In this document: one piece after another, positions 45,532 to 56,295 of the stretch
Numbering within the stretch: position 1 is the stretch's first letter
How the letters are laid out: every line of letters begins with the position of its first letter
Source: Thelonectria olida
Taxonomy: Eukaryota > Ascomycota > Sordariomycetes > Hypocreales > Nectriaceae
DNA: 64,000 bases
Reading direction: 5' to 3'
Assembly (NCBI GenBank): GCA_020736575.1
Contig: JAGPYM010000006.1
Coordinates: forward strand, 62,001 to 126,000
Made by a program: the position numbers and the translations under genes
The notes under the pieces: generated by a model
Database searches by the model: none
Told to the model about the DNA's origin: nothing
The model's input: only the letters and a program-made list of their open reading frames with translations

Positions 45532-45891
45532 TCATTCTTCCTTGATCTTCTCTCGAGCAGAATCCCAGAGAAGGGCAAGGGCAGTAGCGACAGAGCCCAA
45601 GGCTTCCCAAAGGGACGCTGCATGCCAGCCCTGGTTCCAGAAGATGCTCGCAGTAAAAATACGCATCGGAATAGTAGCCTTGAAGAATGCGATGTTGTTT
45701 TGATACGCGGCTAGTGGGTAGTATATCCCCATAGCTATAGCAGCCAAACCGTTGGCTCTGAGAGCTGGGAGAGCCACAGGAGGCAAGTTCAGAAGCTGGA
45801 GGGATCGGTGGGGATCATAAAGAGTTGATGCACCCGCGATGAAAGACGTCAGGCCAAAAGCCAAGATGGAAGTTGCGGCTGCTGAGATCAT
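45532..45891 (-). CDS. Small four-helix membrane protein
   Basis: A 119-residue single-exon protein with four hydrophobic segments: SILAFGLTSFIAGASTLY, LRANGLAAIAMGIYYPLAAY, a third near MRIFTASIFWNQG, and ALGSVATALALLWD. The composition and the PALRANGLAAIAMGIYY block match a family of small fungal integral membrane proteins (DUF4267-like) that occurs singly or in secondary-metabolite clusters. Function unknown. The basic/acidic tail (SAREKIKEE) is probably cytosolic. The frame is intact. Confidence 0.7.
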   Translation of the reverse strand: MISAAATSILAFGLTSFIAGASTLYDPHRSLQLLNLPPVALPALRANGLAAIAMGIYYPLAAYQNNIAFFKATIPMRIFTASIFWNQGWHAASLWEALGSVATALALLWDSAREKIKEE

Positions 45892-46159
45892 CCTGCTGAG
45901 AGGCCGGGATCGCGAGTTGTGGGGGAGGCTTGATAAATCGTGTCTACTTTAGCGGCGTGCCGTTCTTGGGACTGCCCTCGACTTCCTCCAGGGAGCTTTT
46001 ATTTTGGTGCGCTCGTCCGCGCCCCTCCTAGGAGGCGGGCGGAGGCCGCCAGCGGCAAGCAGTACGAAGTCAGTCATTGGTCGATCCTGTGGGTTTTGTG
46101 CCGCAAGATTTGCGGGGTTAAACCTTTAGCAATTGGGGCCGCTCGAAAGGGTGCATAAG

Positions 46160-46500
46160 AACTTTATTTTAATTATTTAAAATTCTAATATTTAATAAAA
46201 TTAAATTTTTAATTTTAAACAAACTAATATTTAAAATATTTAGTATTATTATCTAGCTAAGTAAGATAATTTTTATAATTTTTATTACTTATTAATTTTT
46301 ACTTTTAAATAGAAACATTTTATAACTATAATTAAATATATTATTTTACTATTAATTTATATTAAATTATTTTATACTTATTTATAGTAAATTATTAAGT
46401 ATATTTAATAACTGCTAGTAGGTTTTAATTATTTTAATAATAGACTTTTTATATTTTATTTTAAAACTTTCAATTAAATATAATAATATAATTAATTAAA
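46160..46500. repeat. Short AT-saturated RIP-like island
   Basis: 340 bases dominated by TTTAAAT/TAATATT runs with no open frame and abrupt composition changes at both edges. Probably a remnant of a mutated repeat; the family is unreadable. Confidence 0.5.
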
Positions 46501-47799
46501 AGCACAAGTTGCTTAATAGTTCAGGTCTCTTAGATAGTACTCGGTCCTTAAATAGTGTCTGGACGTTAGTCCCAAATTTTTGCTAGGATTGACTGTACTA
46601 ACGAAAGCTCTTAGAGAAAACGCTCTTTCATTCTCAGTTCCAAGAGTTAGGGCCAATCACTAGATTCGGGATATTGTGACCATAAGCGTGAGAATGTCCA
46701 AATCCGAAAGGTGATAGCGACCTGATAGTCTCGATGCAGTGATCCTACAACTCCTTTTTAGGGGAAGGATCTTGGCATTTAAAAGAAAAAATTTCGTCAT
46801 TACTCGCCCACATTCGCCTCGGTTTTGCTTTTCCTTGTGACAACGTGATTACAACTCGTATTGCGTAGCAAGGTCCACCAAAGAGGGGAAAACCTGGTGA
46901 AAAAGAAAATCGCCCTCTATTTCTCTGGCTGTAATTCGTAGCTTGGTCCTTGAAAAGCAAACAGTATGATGTCAAGAGGACCCACGTCACAACGGCAAGG
47001 AGTAGCGGGCACTGCTGTGTTCAACCCTTTAACTAAGGCACAAATCAATGTTAATTCGCGAAACGTCTAGCTCTTAAGTTAGTTTAGGTAGGTGGCGGGA
47101 TGCATTTCCTTTCGTCGATACTAGCACTGAGATGAGATTCAGAATTTCCTGGGTAGACTGGGTGTTCATCTACTGAACCCAAAGTAATAGGGACATGAAA
47201 TCGCCTGGCAAAGCCCTTCATCCTTGCGGTACTTAGTGAGTAAGAAGCCACTAAAGCCCCTTGACACTGCTGCAGGGCCCACGACAACCCACAGTGTGCG
47301 GTGATAAAGTGAGTATTGTCCACTTCCTATGCCGCTGCTCAGCTCCTGATTTCCTGCATATGACGGGCATGGTTACAACAGCCCTACTTTTCGATGCCCA
47401 AATGTGACTTTACAATCTAACCCGTACGAATAGGAATCACCATATCACAACCCGGTACCATGTTGCATGCCAAGCTCCAAGCGTCTGAGAACGGGAAATA
47501 TGAAGCAATCTCCACTCCAAGTTTTGGAGCGATGGAACCTCGGGTGCTGATCTTGGTCCTTCGAGTTGCGTCAAGATGCCATTGTGGAAAGGAAAAACTA
47601 CGATTCATGGTGGACCGTTATTGAGAAACGGCATTACTCAAGTCAGCAGGGATCAGACTCCTGATGCCAATCCCCCAAACTCGGGGTACCAGTGATGATC
47701 AACGTCTCAACCAGCTCCTGCATGTTTAAATGGCTCCTTCAGGGATGAGAATCATGGGATGGGGGGCTACCGTTCAAGGAGTCCATGCTAAAGTTCGCA

Positions 47800-47807
47800 T
47801 ATAAAAA
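47800..47807 (+). promoter_or_regulatory. Candidate TATA box of the SDR gene at 47881
   Basis: TATAAAAA sits 74-81 bases upstream of the start codon. Confidence 0.5.
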
Positions 47808-47880
47808 CCAGAACTAAGCCCCCAAGTATTACATGTAACATCTTTGACAACCTCTTGACTTACCTCCACCCAAAAACAAG

Positions 47881-48804
47881 ATGGCAGACCCGTACCCTTT
47901 CAAGAACAAGGTTATTGCCGTGACGGGTGCCAGCCGGGGAGCAGGCCTAGCACTGACCCGGTATCTCCTTGTCAGGGGTGCCAAGGTATCCATGGCTGCC
48001 ACGTCGGAAGACAACTTGAAGAAGGCGATTTCCGGGATCGAAAGAGACATTCCAGATGTCAAAGGCCGCGTGATTAGTTTCCCCGTCAATGTCAGCAATC
48101 CCAAAGACGTCGAAGGCTGGATTAAGGCAACCTGTGCGAAATGGGGGGAACTTGACGGTGCTGCCAATGTAGCAGGTGAGTAAGCAAATCGAAAGATGAA
48201 TGTAGGTCGAAGTCTTTAACAGCGCGATAGCCAAGATGAATAAGAGCATTCATCCGATCGAGGAGCTGGATCTCGAAGAACTCAAGGAGATGCTGGATGT
48301 GAATGTCATTGGTACTTTCAACTCTATCAAGTATGAAATGAGACATATGAAGGCGGGAGGTAGCATTGTCAACTGCGGTAGTCAACAGGTCAAGTATGCA
48401 TCTGGAAATATGGGAGCATATGCCGCGTCGAAGAATGCGATCCGCGGTCTCAGCCAGGTGGCCGCATACGAAGGTGGAGCCAAGTACCCCAAGAACCCGA
48501 TCAGAGTCAACTTGTTGTGTCCGTACGTCATTTTCATCTCATTCACTTCCTCATTAATACTAAGCATGACAACAGGGGATGTATCGACACAGACATGATT
48601 CGCCAGCCACTGCACCTTCCAAACGGTCAGGGAACTTGGACTATGACTGAGGATGACAACCTCACCTCGATTATCAAGCGGTACTCCAAGCCAGAGGAGG
48701 TTGCTGCGACGATTGCTTTCTTACTCGGAGACGAGAGCAAGTTTGTCACGAAGCAGGAGTGGTATGTAGACGGAGGATGGATGGAAGCAAATTACGTGGC
48801 CTAG
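47881..48804 (+). CDS. Short-chain dehydrogenase/reductase
   Basis: Three exons (47881-48175, 48231-48522, 48576-48804) with 53-55 base introns give 271 residues. Classical SDR motifs are all present: cofactor-binding TGASRGAG (residues 15-22), NVAA after the first splice, active-site Ser in SIVNCGSQQ and the YAASK pair (Tyr and Lys), then NPIRVNLLCPG and a C-terminal YVDGGWMEANYVA. It is a cytosolic NAD(P)-dependent oxidoreductase with unknown substrate. It lies upstream of a HAD hydrolase on the same strand and near a racemase-like and an NmrA-like gene, so it may belong to a small metabolic cluster. The frame is intact. Confidence 0.88.
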
Positions 48805-49260
48805 TCCGCTTCTGTGCTCTACCCTCTTATGGAGTTATTTCGTCTAATCTGCAATACTACGTTAGAACGTATTAGACAACTCAAGGCGGACAGAAGATGA
48901 ACTTATCAATTAAGCTCAGAACTACCAAATGTCGAGAAAGAATACCAGACTCTGCATAAAACTAGTGCATCAAAAGCATAATGTTGTTTTGTGAAGCCGA
49001 GGGTGTCGCGGCAAGCCTAGGTGACTGTGGCTCAAGGTCAGTCCATTGGGACTGCGGTGAGCCGGTGGCGGGGGCAAAATGGTTCCATTCCGAGCCAATC
49101 GGAAGCAGGCAACGCAGATGTGGGCATATTTTGCATGCCTGGACAGGATGAATGAATGAAGATAGCGGGGCCCCAACATTTCATCTTCAAGAGCCCACCT
49201 CCGTTCTCCCATCATTACTTCCACATCATCGACATCACCTATTACTTGGTAAATGGCATA
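48805..49260. other. Intergenic region between SDR and HAD genes
   Basis: 456 bases with no gene or repeat recognised; it presumably carries the HAD promoter. Confidence 0.4.
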
Positions 49261-50225
49261 ATGGTAAAGCCCAATCTTCTGTTGTGCTTCGATGCCTTCG
49301 GTACCCTCTTCAGACCCAAAGCCCCCGCCCCTCAGCAGTATGCTGAAGTGGCCCGCCAACTTGGCATTGTGGGCTTCACGGACAGCGAGCTTCTAACAAC
49401 CCTGAAAGCAGCCATCAAGAATGAATCAGCCAAAAATCCAAACTATGGAAAGGCAACTGGGCTGGGCGCAACCCAGTGGTGGACAAATGTGCGTCACCAT
49501 CTTCTCGTTGCATAAGGGTGGGCTGTGCTAACGATCTGAAGGTCATTCACAACACATTTACGCCCTTCCTCAAGAACGATCATGTTCTCCCTAAAGGTCT
49601 GGCCCCGAAGCTACTGCACCGCTTCTCTTCCAACGAAGGGTATGATACTGAGCCGAATCTCGCAATGACCTTGAAGGCGCTGAAGCAGCAGCATGCCCAA
49701 GGTCGCTACGGCAGGATTGTCGTCGGCGTCGTCACAAACTCGGATGACCGTGTTCCAAGCATTCTCTCATCATTTGGCCTCAAAGTCAGTCCTCTGCGGT
49801 ACGGCACCGACTTCGACGCAAATACAGTTGTGAGATGGGACTATGATATCGATTTCCATTGCATGTCTTATGATGCTGGTGTCGAAAAGCCCGACAAGCT
49901 CATCTTCAATGCCGCCGAGCTCATGTTGGCACAAATCATTGCCATGCGCGACGGAAAAAGCCCTGCCGAGGCCAAGGCGTCTATCGAATCGTGGCGGAAG
50001 GTATACGTCGGCGACGAGTATGCTAAAGATGTTGTCGGGTCCAGACAGGCAGGTTGGCACTCGGTGCTGCTCGATGCCGATAACCAATCTACGAACATCC
50101 CCAACCTAAAAGATCATTCGGCCAAAACAATTGATGGATTGTTCAATGACCATTCCGTAGTGAGGGTACGCTCCATTCGTGAGTTGACTACTTGGCTCTT
50201 GGGGGAGAATCAAGCCACGGCATAA
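49261..50225 (+). CDS. HAD-like hydrolase (HDHD3 type)
   Basis: Two exons (49261-49488, 49542-50225) with a 53-base intron (CTAAC branch point present) give 303 residues. All four haloacid dehalogenase motifs are visible: motif I CFDAFGTLF (nucleophile Asp; the second acid is replaced by Phe-Gly as in several eukaryotic members), motif II VVTNSDDR, motif III Lys in GVEKPD and motif IV VYVGDEYAKDV. It would be a cytosolic Mg-dependent phosphatase or related hydrolase of unknown substrate. I chose the ATG at 49261 because motif I follows at residue 10. The frame continues upstream to 49156 without family character. Confidence 0.87.
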
Positions 50226-50458
50226 CGACGCTGCATTTTTTTTAAGTCGAATAGTCTTTTCATTCTCTACTCAGTTTGTTATTTCAAGATTTGATCTTTC
50301 AGTCGAGCAATTCAGGTCCTTGCTAAAGTGGAAGGAGAAAGTCAGGCACAAGCTAACTCGTAGCCAAGTCTATTTCACGGCACAATCGGAAAGCATCGAC
50401 ATCCTCAACCCCTTGAGGAGAACAGGTGCCAGCCAAGCTAAGGTTGTTATCAAAGAGA

Positions 50459-51208
50459 TCAGACCTCCCCATCACGCTCCTGAAAAATCCACTTCGCCAA
50501 CTCTTCAGCATGGACAGATGCTGGCTCGATCAACGGAACGTCTCCCACGTCTTCTTGATGAACCACGAACCCCAAGTCAGTACTACCAAGTATGATTACT
50601 TGAGCCCCCCTCGAAACCAAATCCTTTGCCTCCTTGACAAACATGGCCCTCGTTGCCTCTGTCACAGCAGCGGCACCCTTGGTGACTTCCTCCAGCATGC
50701 CTCTATTCACTTCTTCAATGGCCTCCGGGGTCGCGGGCACAATCACCTCGAATCCGTGCTCGGTGTCTTGCAATCTGCCAATAAAGAAGTCTGGGTCTTC
50801 TGAATCAAGCAAGGTGATTTTTGGGCCTAGTAACCCAAGACGTCGCACCTTGGGATGAGAGGTCATGATGTGCGTTGCAAGAGAGTCGGCTATGTGAAGA
50901 AGTGGCACATTCGACGCGACGAGAGCGTCCGATAGTCGCCGGGACACTTTATGGGCCAGAATGGCACATATGGCGACGCCGTCAATCTTGCCGCCCAATG
51001 CCAAGATGGGTTCCTCGTATGTTTTGGCGAACGTTGTCCAATCTCCCTTGCCGGCATATTGGAGCATTTCCTCCAGGTTGGCGCTATACATGTAAAGGGG
51101 AGCGGCTGATCTATCCCCAAGCCGAGATCTCACGGCGCGATTGATCAGGTTGTAATAGAGGGCGGTGACATCAGGCGTCATGCCTCCGAGGAGGAGGATT
51201 GTTTTCAT
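50459..51208 (-). CDS. Aspartate/glutamate racemase family protein, one catalytic Cys replaced
   Basis: A 249-residue single-exon protein of the Asp/Glu/hydantoin racemase superfamily (YgeA-like). It starts KTILLLGGMTPDVTALYYNL, has the LNTHLI-like block as KIDGVAICAILAHK and a closing ILGSTDLGFVV. The first catalytic cysteine is present (C81 in ICAILAHK). The second, normally in LGCTEL, is Ser (S209 in LGSTDLG), and the usual Asn-Thr after the first Cys is Ile-Leu. A two-base racemase mechanism needs both cysteines, so it may not racemise as usual; some family members with one Cys act as isomerases or decarboxylases. Cytosolic, with an intact frame. Confidence 0.83.
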   Translation of the reverse strand: MKTILLLGGMTPDVTALYYNLINRAVRSRLGDRSAAPLYMYSANLEEMLQYAGKGDWTTFAKTYEEPILALGGKIDGVAICAILAHKVSRRLSDALVASNVPLLHIADSLATHIMTSHPKVRRLGLLGPKITLLDSEDPDFFIGRLQDTEHGFEVIVPATPEAIEEVNRGMLEEVTKGAAAVTEATRAMFVKEAKDLVSRGAQVIILGSTDLGFVVHQEDVGDVPLIEPASVHAEELAKWIFQERDGEV

Positions 51209-51710
51209 CGTGTTCGGGTGACGTTGCCGTCGGTGTTTGGTGTTTGCTTATTGAAGGGGAAGTACTAATGTTTGTATCTTCTCGTCAACCCTTCGTCGAC
51301 ACGCGTGATTTAGAAGACATTACAAAGTGTCTGCAACGTCAGCCATTTGACATCTGAAGGGCGCGTGGTGGGTCCTGTCTCCTCTCACCCATCCTCGATC
51401 CTCGATGGCTTGATGACATCAAAATCACGAGACGCAAACACTGCATTATCTAACTTGGTATGCTTCACCAGCAGATATTCGGGGACAGTTGCAACGTCAC
51501 AAGCATGCACAGCTCCTTAAATTTCATGCCGTCCCAGTTTTCTACAATCCTTTTGCACCAGAGGCTTGAAGACACGATAGCCACATCCGCGTCCAAAGAT
51601 CAATATCAACCATGTCCATAAAGTCGGAACAGGAATAGGTTCTATCGAATTTACCACACATCTCCAAAACTGCAGTCTGATATCGTGATATATTATGTAA
51701 TTCGAAAGAA
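51209..51710. other. Intergenic region upstream of the racemase-like gene
   Basis: 500 bases, no coding or repeat signal recognised. Confidence 0.4.
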
Positions 51711-52653
51711 CTATAGTGTAGCTTTCTCCTCTTCCAAAGCCGTCTGGCCGAGCTGAGCAATTTCATCATTCAAAAGAGTGTCTTTATCAGAGCCATAGAT
51801 GGCGAGATGGATCAACGCCGCTGCAATCTCGTCCACACGTAGGACTGGAAGGCTAATGATGCTGCGGCCCACGGTTTGTATGGCCTTGGCAATAATGTTC
51901 GGCCCTGCAATAGTGTTGATCCATCCGGCCTTGATCACGATTCCATTCGTGCGGCCTCCAGACTCCTTTGCGTAGTTGATAACTGTCGATTCTACTTCTC
52001 CCTGTCATACACACCCTTGTTAACTTCTGGCTGCTTAATACACAACGGGAAAGATGTGTCAGGAATGGAGAACCCACCCTCATCAAGCAGTAGCCGCCGA
52101 GAACCCAGGGCTTTTTGCTAGGATCCCGTTGAGCGTTTGCCCCGCTAGTGTAGATGAACCGCAGTGGTGCAGTCTTCTGGTCACCATGGAGTTGGGACAT
52201 CGTTTCTAATCCCGTACGGGTATAATCATGGCAGACCTTGCGGACTTCATCCCAAGGCTGAAGCTTTGACTTGGACGGAGTTATTGCGATCAGCCTATAG
52301 TGAGAATATATATTAGTGTTAAAGGTACAAGACGCTTCCCATCTTTGTTCCCAATTGCTCTGGCCTTTGTCGGGGGGGCATAAATCGGGCACAGCTGCGA
52401 GGAAATGCTTAACTCACCAGATAACAGCATCAGCCCCGGCAATTTGCTCTTTTACAGCCTCGGGGTAGTTATTAAAGTCATCACAAACGACCGACTTGAA
52501 CTTCTTGGTTTCGGAATTGGGGGCTAAGGTCTCGGGAAGCGGCGTTGGGCGGCGGGCCAAGGCAACGAGCGAGGTGATGGCTCTATTGGACAGGGCTTGG
52601 CGGATGACTTCAGTGGCCACAAAGCCTGTCGCGCCAGCAACAATCACTTTCAT
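51711..52653 (-). CDS. NmrA-like NAD(P)-binding protein (atypical SDR)
   Basis: Three exons (52653-52418, 52294-52078, 52001-51711) join in frame to give 247 residues; the first intron is long for this window (123 bases). The N-terminus MKVIVAGATGFVATEVIRQA carries the GxxGxxG dinucleotide-binding motif of atypical SDRs, and ALARRPTPLP follows the second strand. Exon 2 contains RFIYTSGANAQRDPSKKPWV and exon 3 ESTVINYAKE then GIVIKAGWINTIAGP. Members act as NAD(P) sensors or small-molecule reductases. It is probably cytosolic. It is the last gene of the 47.9-52.7 kb metabolic group. The frame is intact. Confidence 0.82.
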
Positions 52654-54424
52654 TGCGTCTGGAGAGCTGAATTACCGTAGAATCGCAGAGTTGGTTCCCT
52701 GGGACTTGGTGAGAACGGCTGAGAAATGGAGGCGTGAAGCAGGAGATGCCGAGATGATGGTTTGAGTCCATGGAGATCGGACTTAAGCATTGTCATCTTC
52801 CTTTGCGGTCTAGCGGCGCCCCACGGACCTGTCGAAGATGCCAATAGTCGAAGGCAAAGGGGATGCTCACGTCAGATCAATTGCATGACCGGCATCCGGA
52901 ACAACTACCTGGCCGTACCACCGGAGTACAATTCGTCTCGGCTCCGGGTTTGATCTATGGACCGATTCTCTTTTTGGGACCAGAATCCCCTCGAAGGGTT
53001 CTGCCGTAGACGGCCCCAAACTGATCTTAATACTGATTGAAGACCCTGCCGTTACGGTGTTGTCTTTTATTCGGCCGTGTTCCGTTTGGTCACTTGCGGC
53101 ACAAGAACTTTATGTGATATACCTGATACCCACGGTAGGTAGGACCGTCACAACTTTAGTGAACTTGTGAACTTGTTGTTTTCACATCTTGCCTATCTAC
53201 CTACCCTGCACGTCAACAAAGAGCTTCGTGGCAATTTAATGTAAACTGCACTGAGACAGAGGCTTCCCATCAGCACACTGATGCCCCTGGTGCCGTTTCG
53301 GTTTCTTGCTACCAGCTCTTGGGGCACGTCTCCCCCGCGACGCACGGTACCTAGTTACAATGCTCGTTTGTGCCAATTCCTGAAAGACAATGAGGCCTGA
53401 CACGCTGGTTGCAATCCCCACTGCCTGGTTAGGTATCCTTTTTAATCCCCCGCATTATTCATTTCATCGTTTTTGTTAACTTGCATCCCTTTCCAGTGGT
53501 TGGTTTCCTGTCGCCTGGCCTGAGACACCAACAGCACCATGGACTGCGGATTAAAACACGCGTTATTGGAGGATAATAATAACACTGAGATATGGCAGTG
53601 CAATTTGATGCGAATGGACCAGCCTCTTCTCAATCGGGTCAACGGCTTGCCGGCGGTAGCTGCGTCAAACGGATCTCTGTTCTTGGTCCCTGAATGCTAC
53701 CCATCTCCCCAGCAACTTGTTTTTCTCCCGAAAAGAACGCCTCGCCCCAATGCATTTGACGCATTTGCACTTCAGCTAAGACTAACATGAATTAGCTTGC
53801 AATAGGGCTGCAGCTTTTGGCGCCATGCAATCAACTGACTACTTCGGCGCTGCGGCTGAGGTACCTTATTACTCACAAGGTTATTTGACTGGACGCAAAT
53901 GAGGGAGCTAGTGCAATCGCCAAGCTGCCTGGCTTTCTTTTTTCCATTCAGCAGCAAGCCACTCGCTACTTAGCGACCACCCATATGGTCGGAAGCGTGA
54001 GCTCAGCCCCTCTGCCTCCCTTCGTGTTGTCACTGTGAGCCGGCCATTGCGCCGTCGTGCGCCACGTAGGCGGTCTAGACGACTTGTGGTGGCTAAGCTT
54101 GACCTGCTCGGTTAGGCATCCGGCGGTTGACTGGTGGTGAGTTTGCCAAGGGCTGCTAAAGCACTCAGACAGGTCTAGGCCTTGCCAGGCTGGGTGTTTT
54201 TGGCGGCATCACAAACATCCCGAGGACTTGTGGAGGCCCGGCTGAGACAGCCACGGGCTGAAATGTTTCCCCTTAGCGTCAAGAGAATTGGGAGACGCAG
54301 CAGCTGGGCAGGCTATATCTCTCCCGAGCCCGCATCTGCACGAGCTGCTGCCCGATAACCTTGACTCGATCTATTCCTCGATACCTTAGGAGCCTCTGAC
54401 TTCAAGCCCTAACCGAGGTTCACC
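52654..54424. other. Divergent intergenic region
   Basis: 1.77 kb between the NmrA-like gene and the metalloprotease. Open frames up to 83 codons (for example at 53539) show no domain. No repeat seen. Confidence 0.4.
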
Positions 54425-56072
54425 ATGTTTTCCCTCCGGCATCTTCTAATTACGGCCTTCCTGGGCATATTCTTTGTTCTGGCCCAGGAAACACCCTCGT
54501 CAAATCGTCCACATAAAACAACTTTGACGAATCCGTCAAAGACTGACTCCTCCGGGGCTTCGAACACCAATGGCGGCTCTGGAGACGGAGGCGCAGGCAT
54601 CATCGCTGTTGAAGCCGACAATGGAAGCGAGTCCAAGAGAGAGACACCACCAGATGTGACCACATCCGAGCAGCACGAAACCGAGGGCAAGGCAAACCTG
54701 CCCAACACTGTCATCTCTGGCACCGACGCTGAGGAGGTGGTCATCATGGAAGCCGTCATGTTCGACCACTTTGTCCAAAAAGCCCCAGCCCCGGTCGATC
54801 GCGGCACCATCGAGATCTCTTCCAATGTGTCCACGTGCCAGGTGGGCATCGAGAAGCGCAGCACGTTCAGCAACCAGACCATCGACCGCCTGTTTAAGCG
54901 AGATCTGAGGGAAGGCTGCAAATATGTGACGTCTCTGGAGTTCGACGTGTACTTCAACTACATCAAGAGCGCTGCTGATGGTGAACGCCCGAACAAGCTG
55001 GCGGATCGGGTGGAGAATAGTGTGAGTCGTGACCATCATGCGCCGATGTCAACTTTCAGCACCTCTTGTTCCTCTAGACCACTTTGCTATCCAATGCTGA
55101 CTATTCCTCCAGGTCAAGCTCCTCAACGATGCGTACGGTGGTCTCGGAATCACATTCAACTATCAGGCCTACCAGCAATGGGCGCCCCCAGACTCCGGCG
55201 AGAACAAGGACTGGTCCAAGGTGATTCAGTTTGAGGATCGGCTCCAGAGCTGGCTCACACAAACACGCGTTGGAGACGAAATGACTCTCAATGTTTGGCT
55301 CGTCAACGACCTCCGAAGCGAAAACGGCAAAAAGGAACTCAACGGGGTACGTGAATCAGTACCAACATGATGCAGAGCTCCACGGCTTACCAATATTCCC
55401 AGTACTCTTCATACCCTTGGGATAAAAAGGGCTCCCTGGATGGCATTGTCTTGAGGGAGGATCGCATCAGCCAGGACAGCATCCCAACCCTCATTCACGA
55501 AGTCGGCCACTGGCTTGGGCTGCGTCACACCTTCCGAGAACAGGTCGACAAGACCGACGAGGACTGCAAGGCGGCGGACACGTTGATTGACTCGAGCATT
55601 ACCACTGGTCTCAAGAAGAACATGTACGAATGCAGCCAGACGACCTGTGCGGATGCTAGCAAGGATGTCATCAACTATATGAGTGTAAGAGCCCCCAAGC
55701 GACGTATGTTCTCTCAACTGTTCGTGTTTGCTAACGACAAAACCTATGCAGTATTCCCAGTGCCGCGGAAAGACGCCCTCGGACGGCTTCTCCACCGACC
55801 AAAAGTCCTCCATCTTCGCTCGCGTCCTCAAATATCGACGTGGCTATCGCGATGGAGAGTGCACGCCTACTCTCACGAACTCATCGTCCACCAAGAAGAT
55901 GATGAAGCGGTCCACAATGCAGGATCTTGTCGACGGAGACTGTCCCAATATTCAGGCCGGAGTCGCTGACTTGGAGAGCCAGCCCACGAATACGAACGCC
56001 GGTGCTCAGCTGGCGTGCGGCCTGGGACATGTATTTGTTGTCCTTGCTGGATTTGCTCTTTTTATGATTTGA
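54425..56072 (+). CDS. Secreted, probably GPI-anchored M43 (pappalysin-like) metalloprotease
   Basis: Four exons (54425-55021, 55113-55346, 55403-55684, 55752-56072) give 477 residues. A signal peptide (LLITAFLGIFFVLAQ) is followed by a Ser/Thr/Gly-rich pro-region. The metzincin zinc site HEVGHWLGLRH (residues 309-319) gives three His ligands and the catalytic Glu310. NYMSYSQC, formed across the last splice, is the Met-turn, and cysteines flank it as in fungal M43B enzymes. The protein ends in a hydrophobic tail (VFVVLAGFALFMI) with small residues before it, the pattern of a GPI-anchor signal; most fungal M43 proteases lack this and are freely secreted. Likely role: cell-surface or wall proteolysis. 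The frame is intact and introns are clean GT-AG. Confidence 0.87.
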
Positions 56073-56295
56073 TGCATTATATATTTACGTGTAGATATGG
56101 CTTACGAAGAAGGATTTTAGATGGCTTGTTCATAACCGGCTTGTTTATAGCGAATGAATTGTCTCAGGGTTCGCTCCCGAGAACATTTGTCTCTCAAGAT
56201 TCCAGTTGTGTGTAATTAGTGACTTGATGAGCGAACTCAACATACCAAATCTTGTTACCAGCAGTCGCCATTAAAAGATTCAGTTCATTCGCCAT

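Larger units (their letters stand above)
45892..47880. other. Long intergenic region with an AT-rich island
   Basis: 2 kb between divergent genes. From about 46160 to 46500 the sequence is almost pure A/T with sharp edges, like a small RIP-degraded repeat. The rest has normal composition and no recognisable gene. A TATA-like element at 47800 belongs to the SDR. Confidence 0.45.

Noticed and set aside
53539..53790. 83-codon plus-strand open frame between NmrA and metalloprotease genes
   Set aside because: Starts plausibly but has no domain, signal peptide or neighbouring exon; kept as intergenic.
54409..55039. Long minus-strand frames opposite the metalloprotease first exon
   Set aside because: Antisense shadows of a GC-rich coding exon with a signal peptide and clean splicing on the plus strand.
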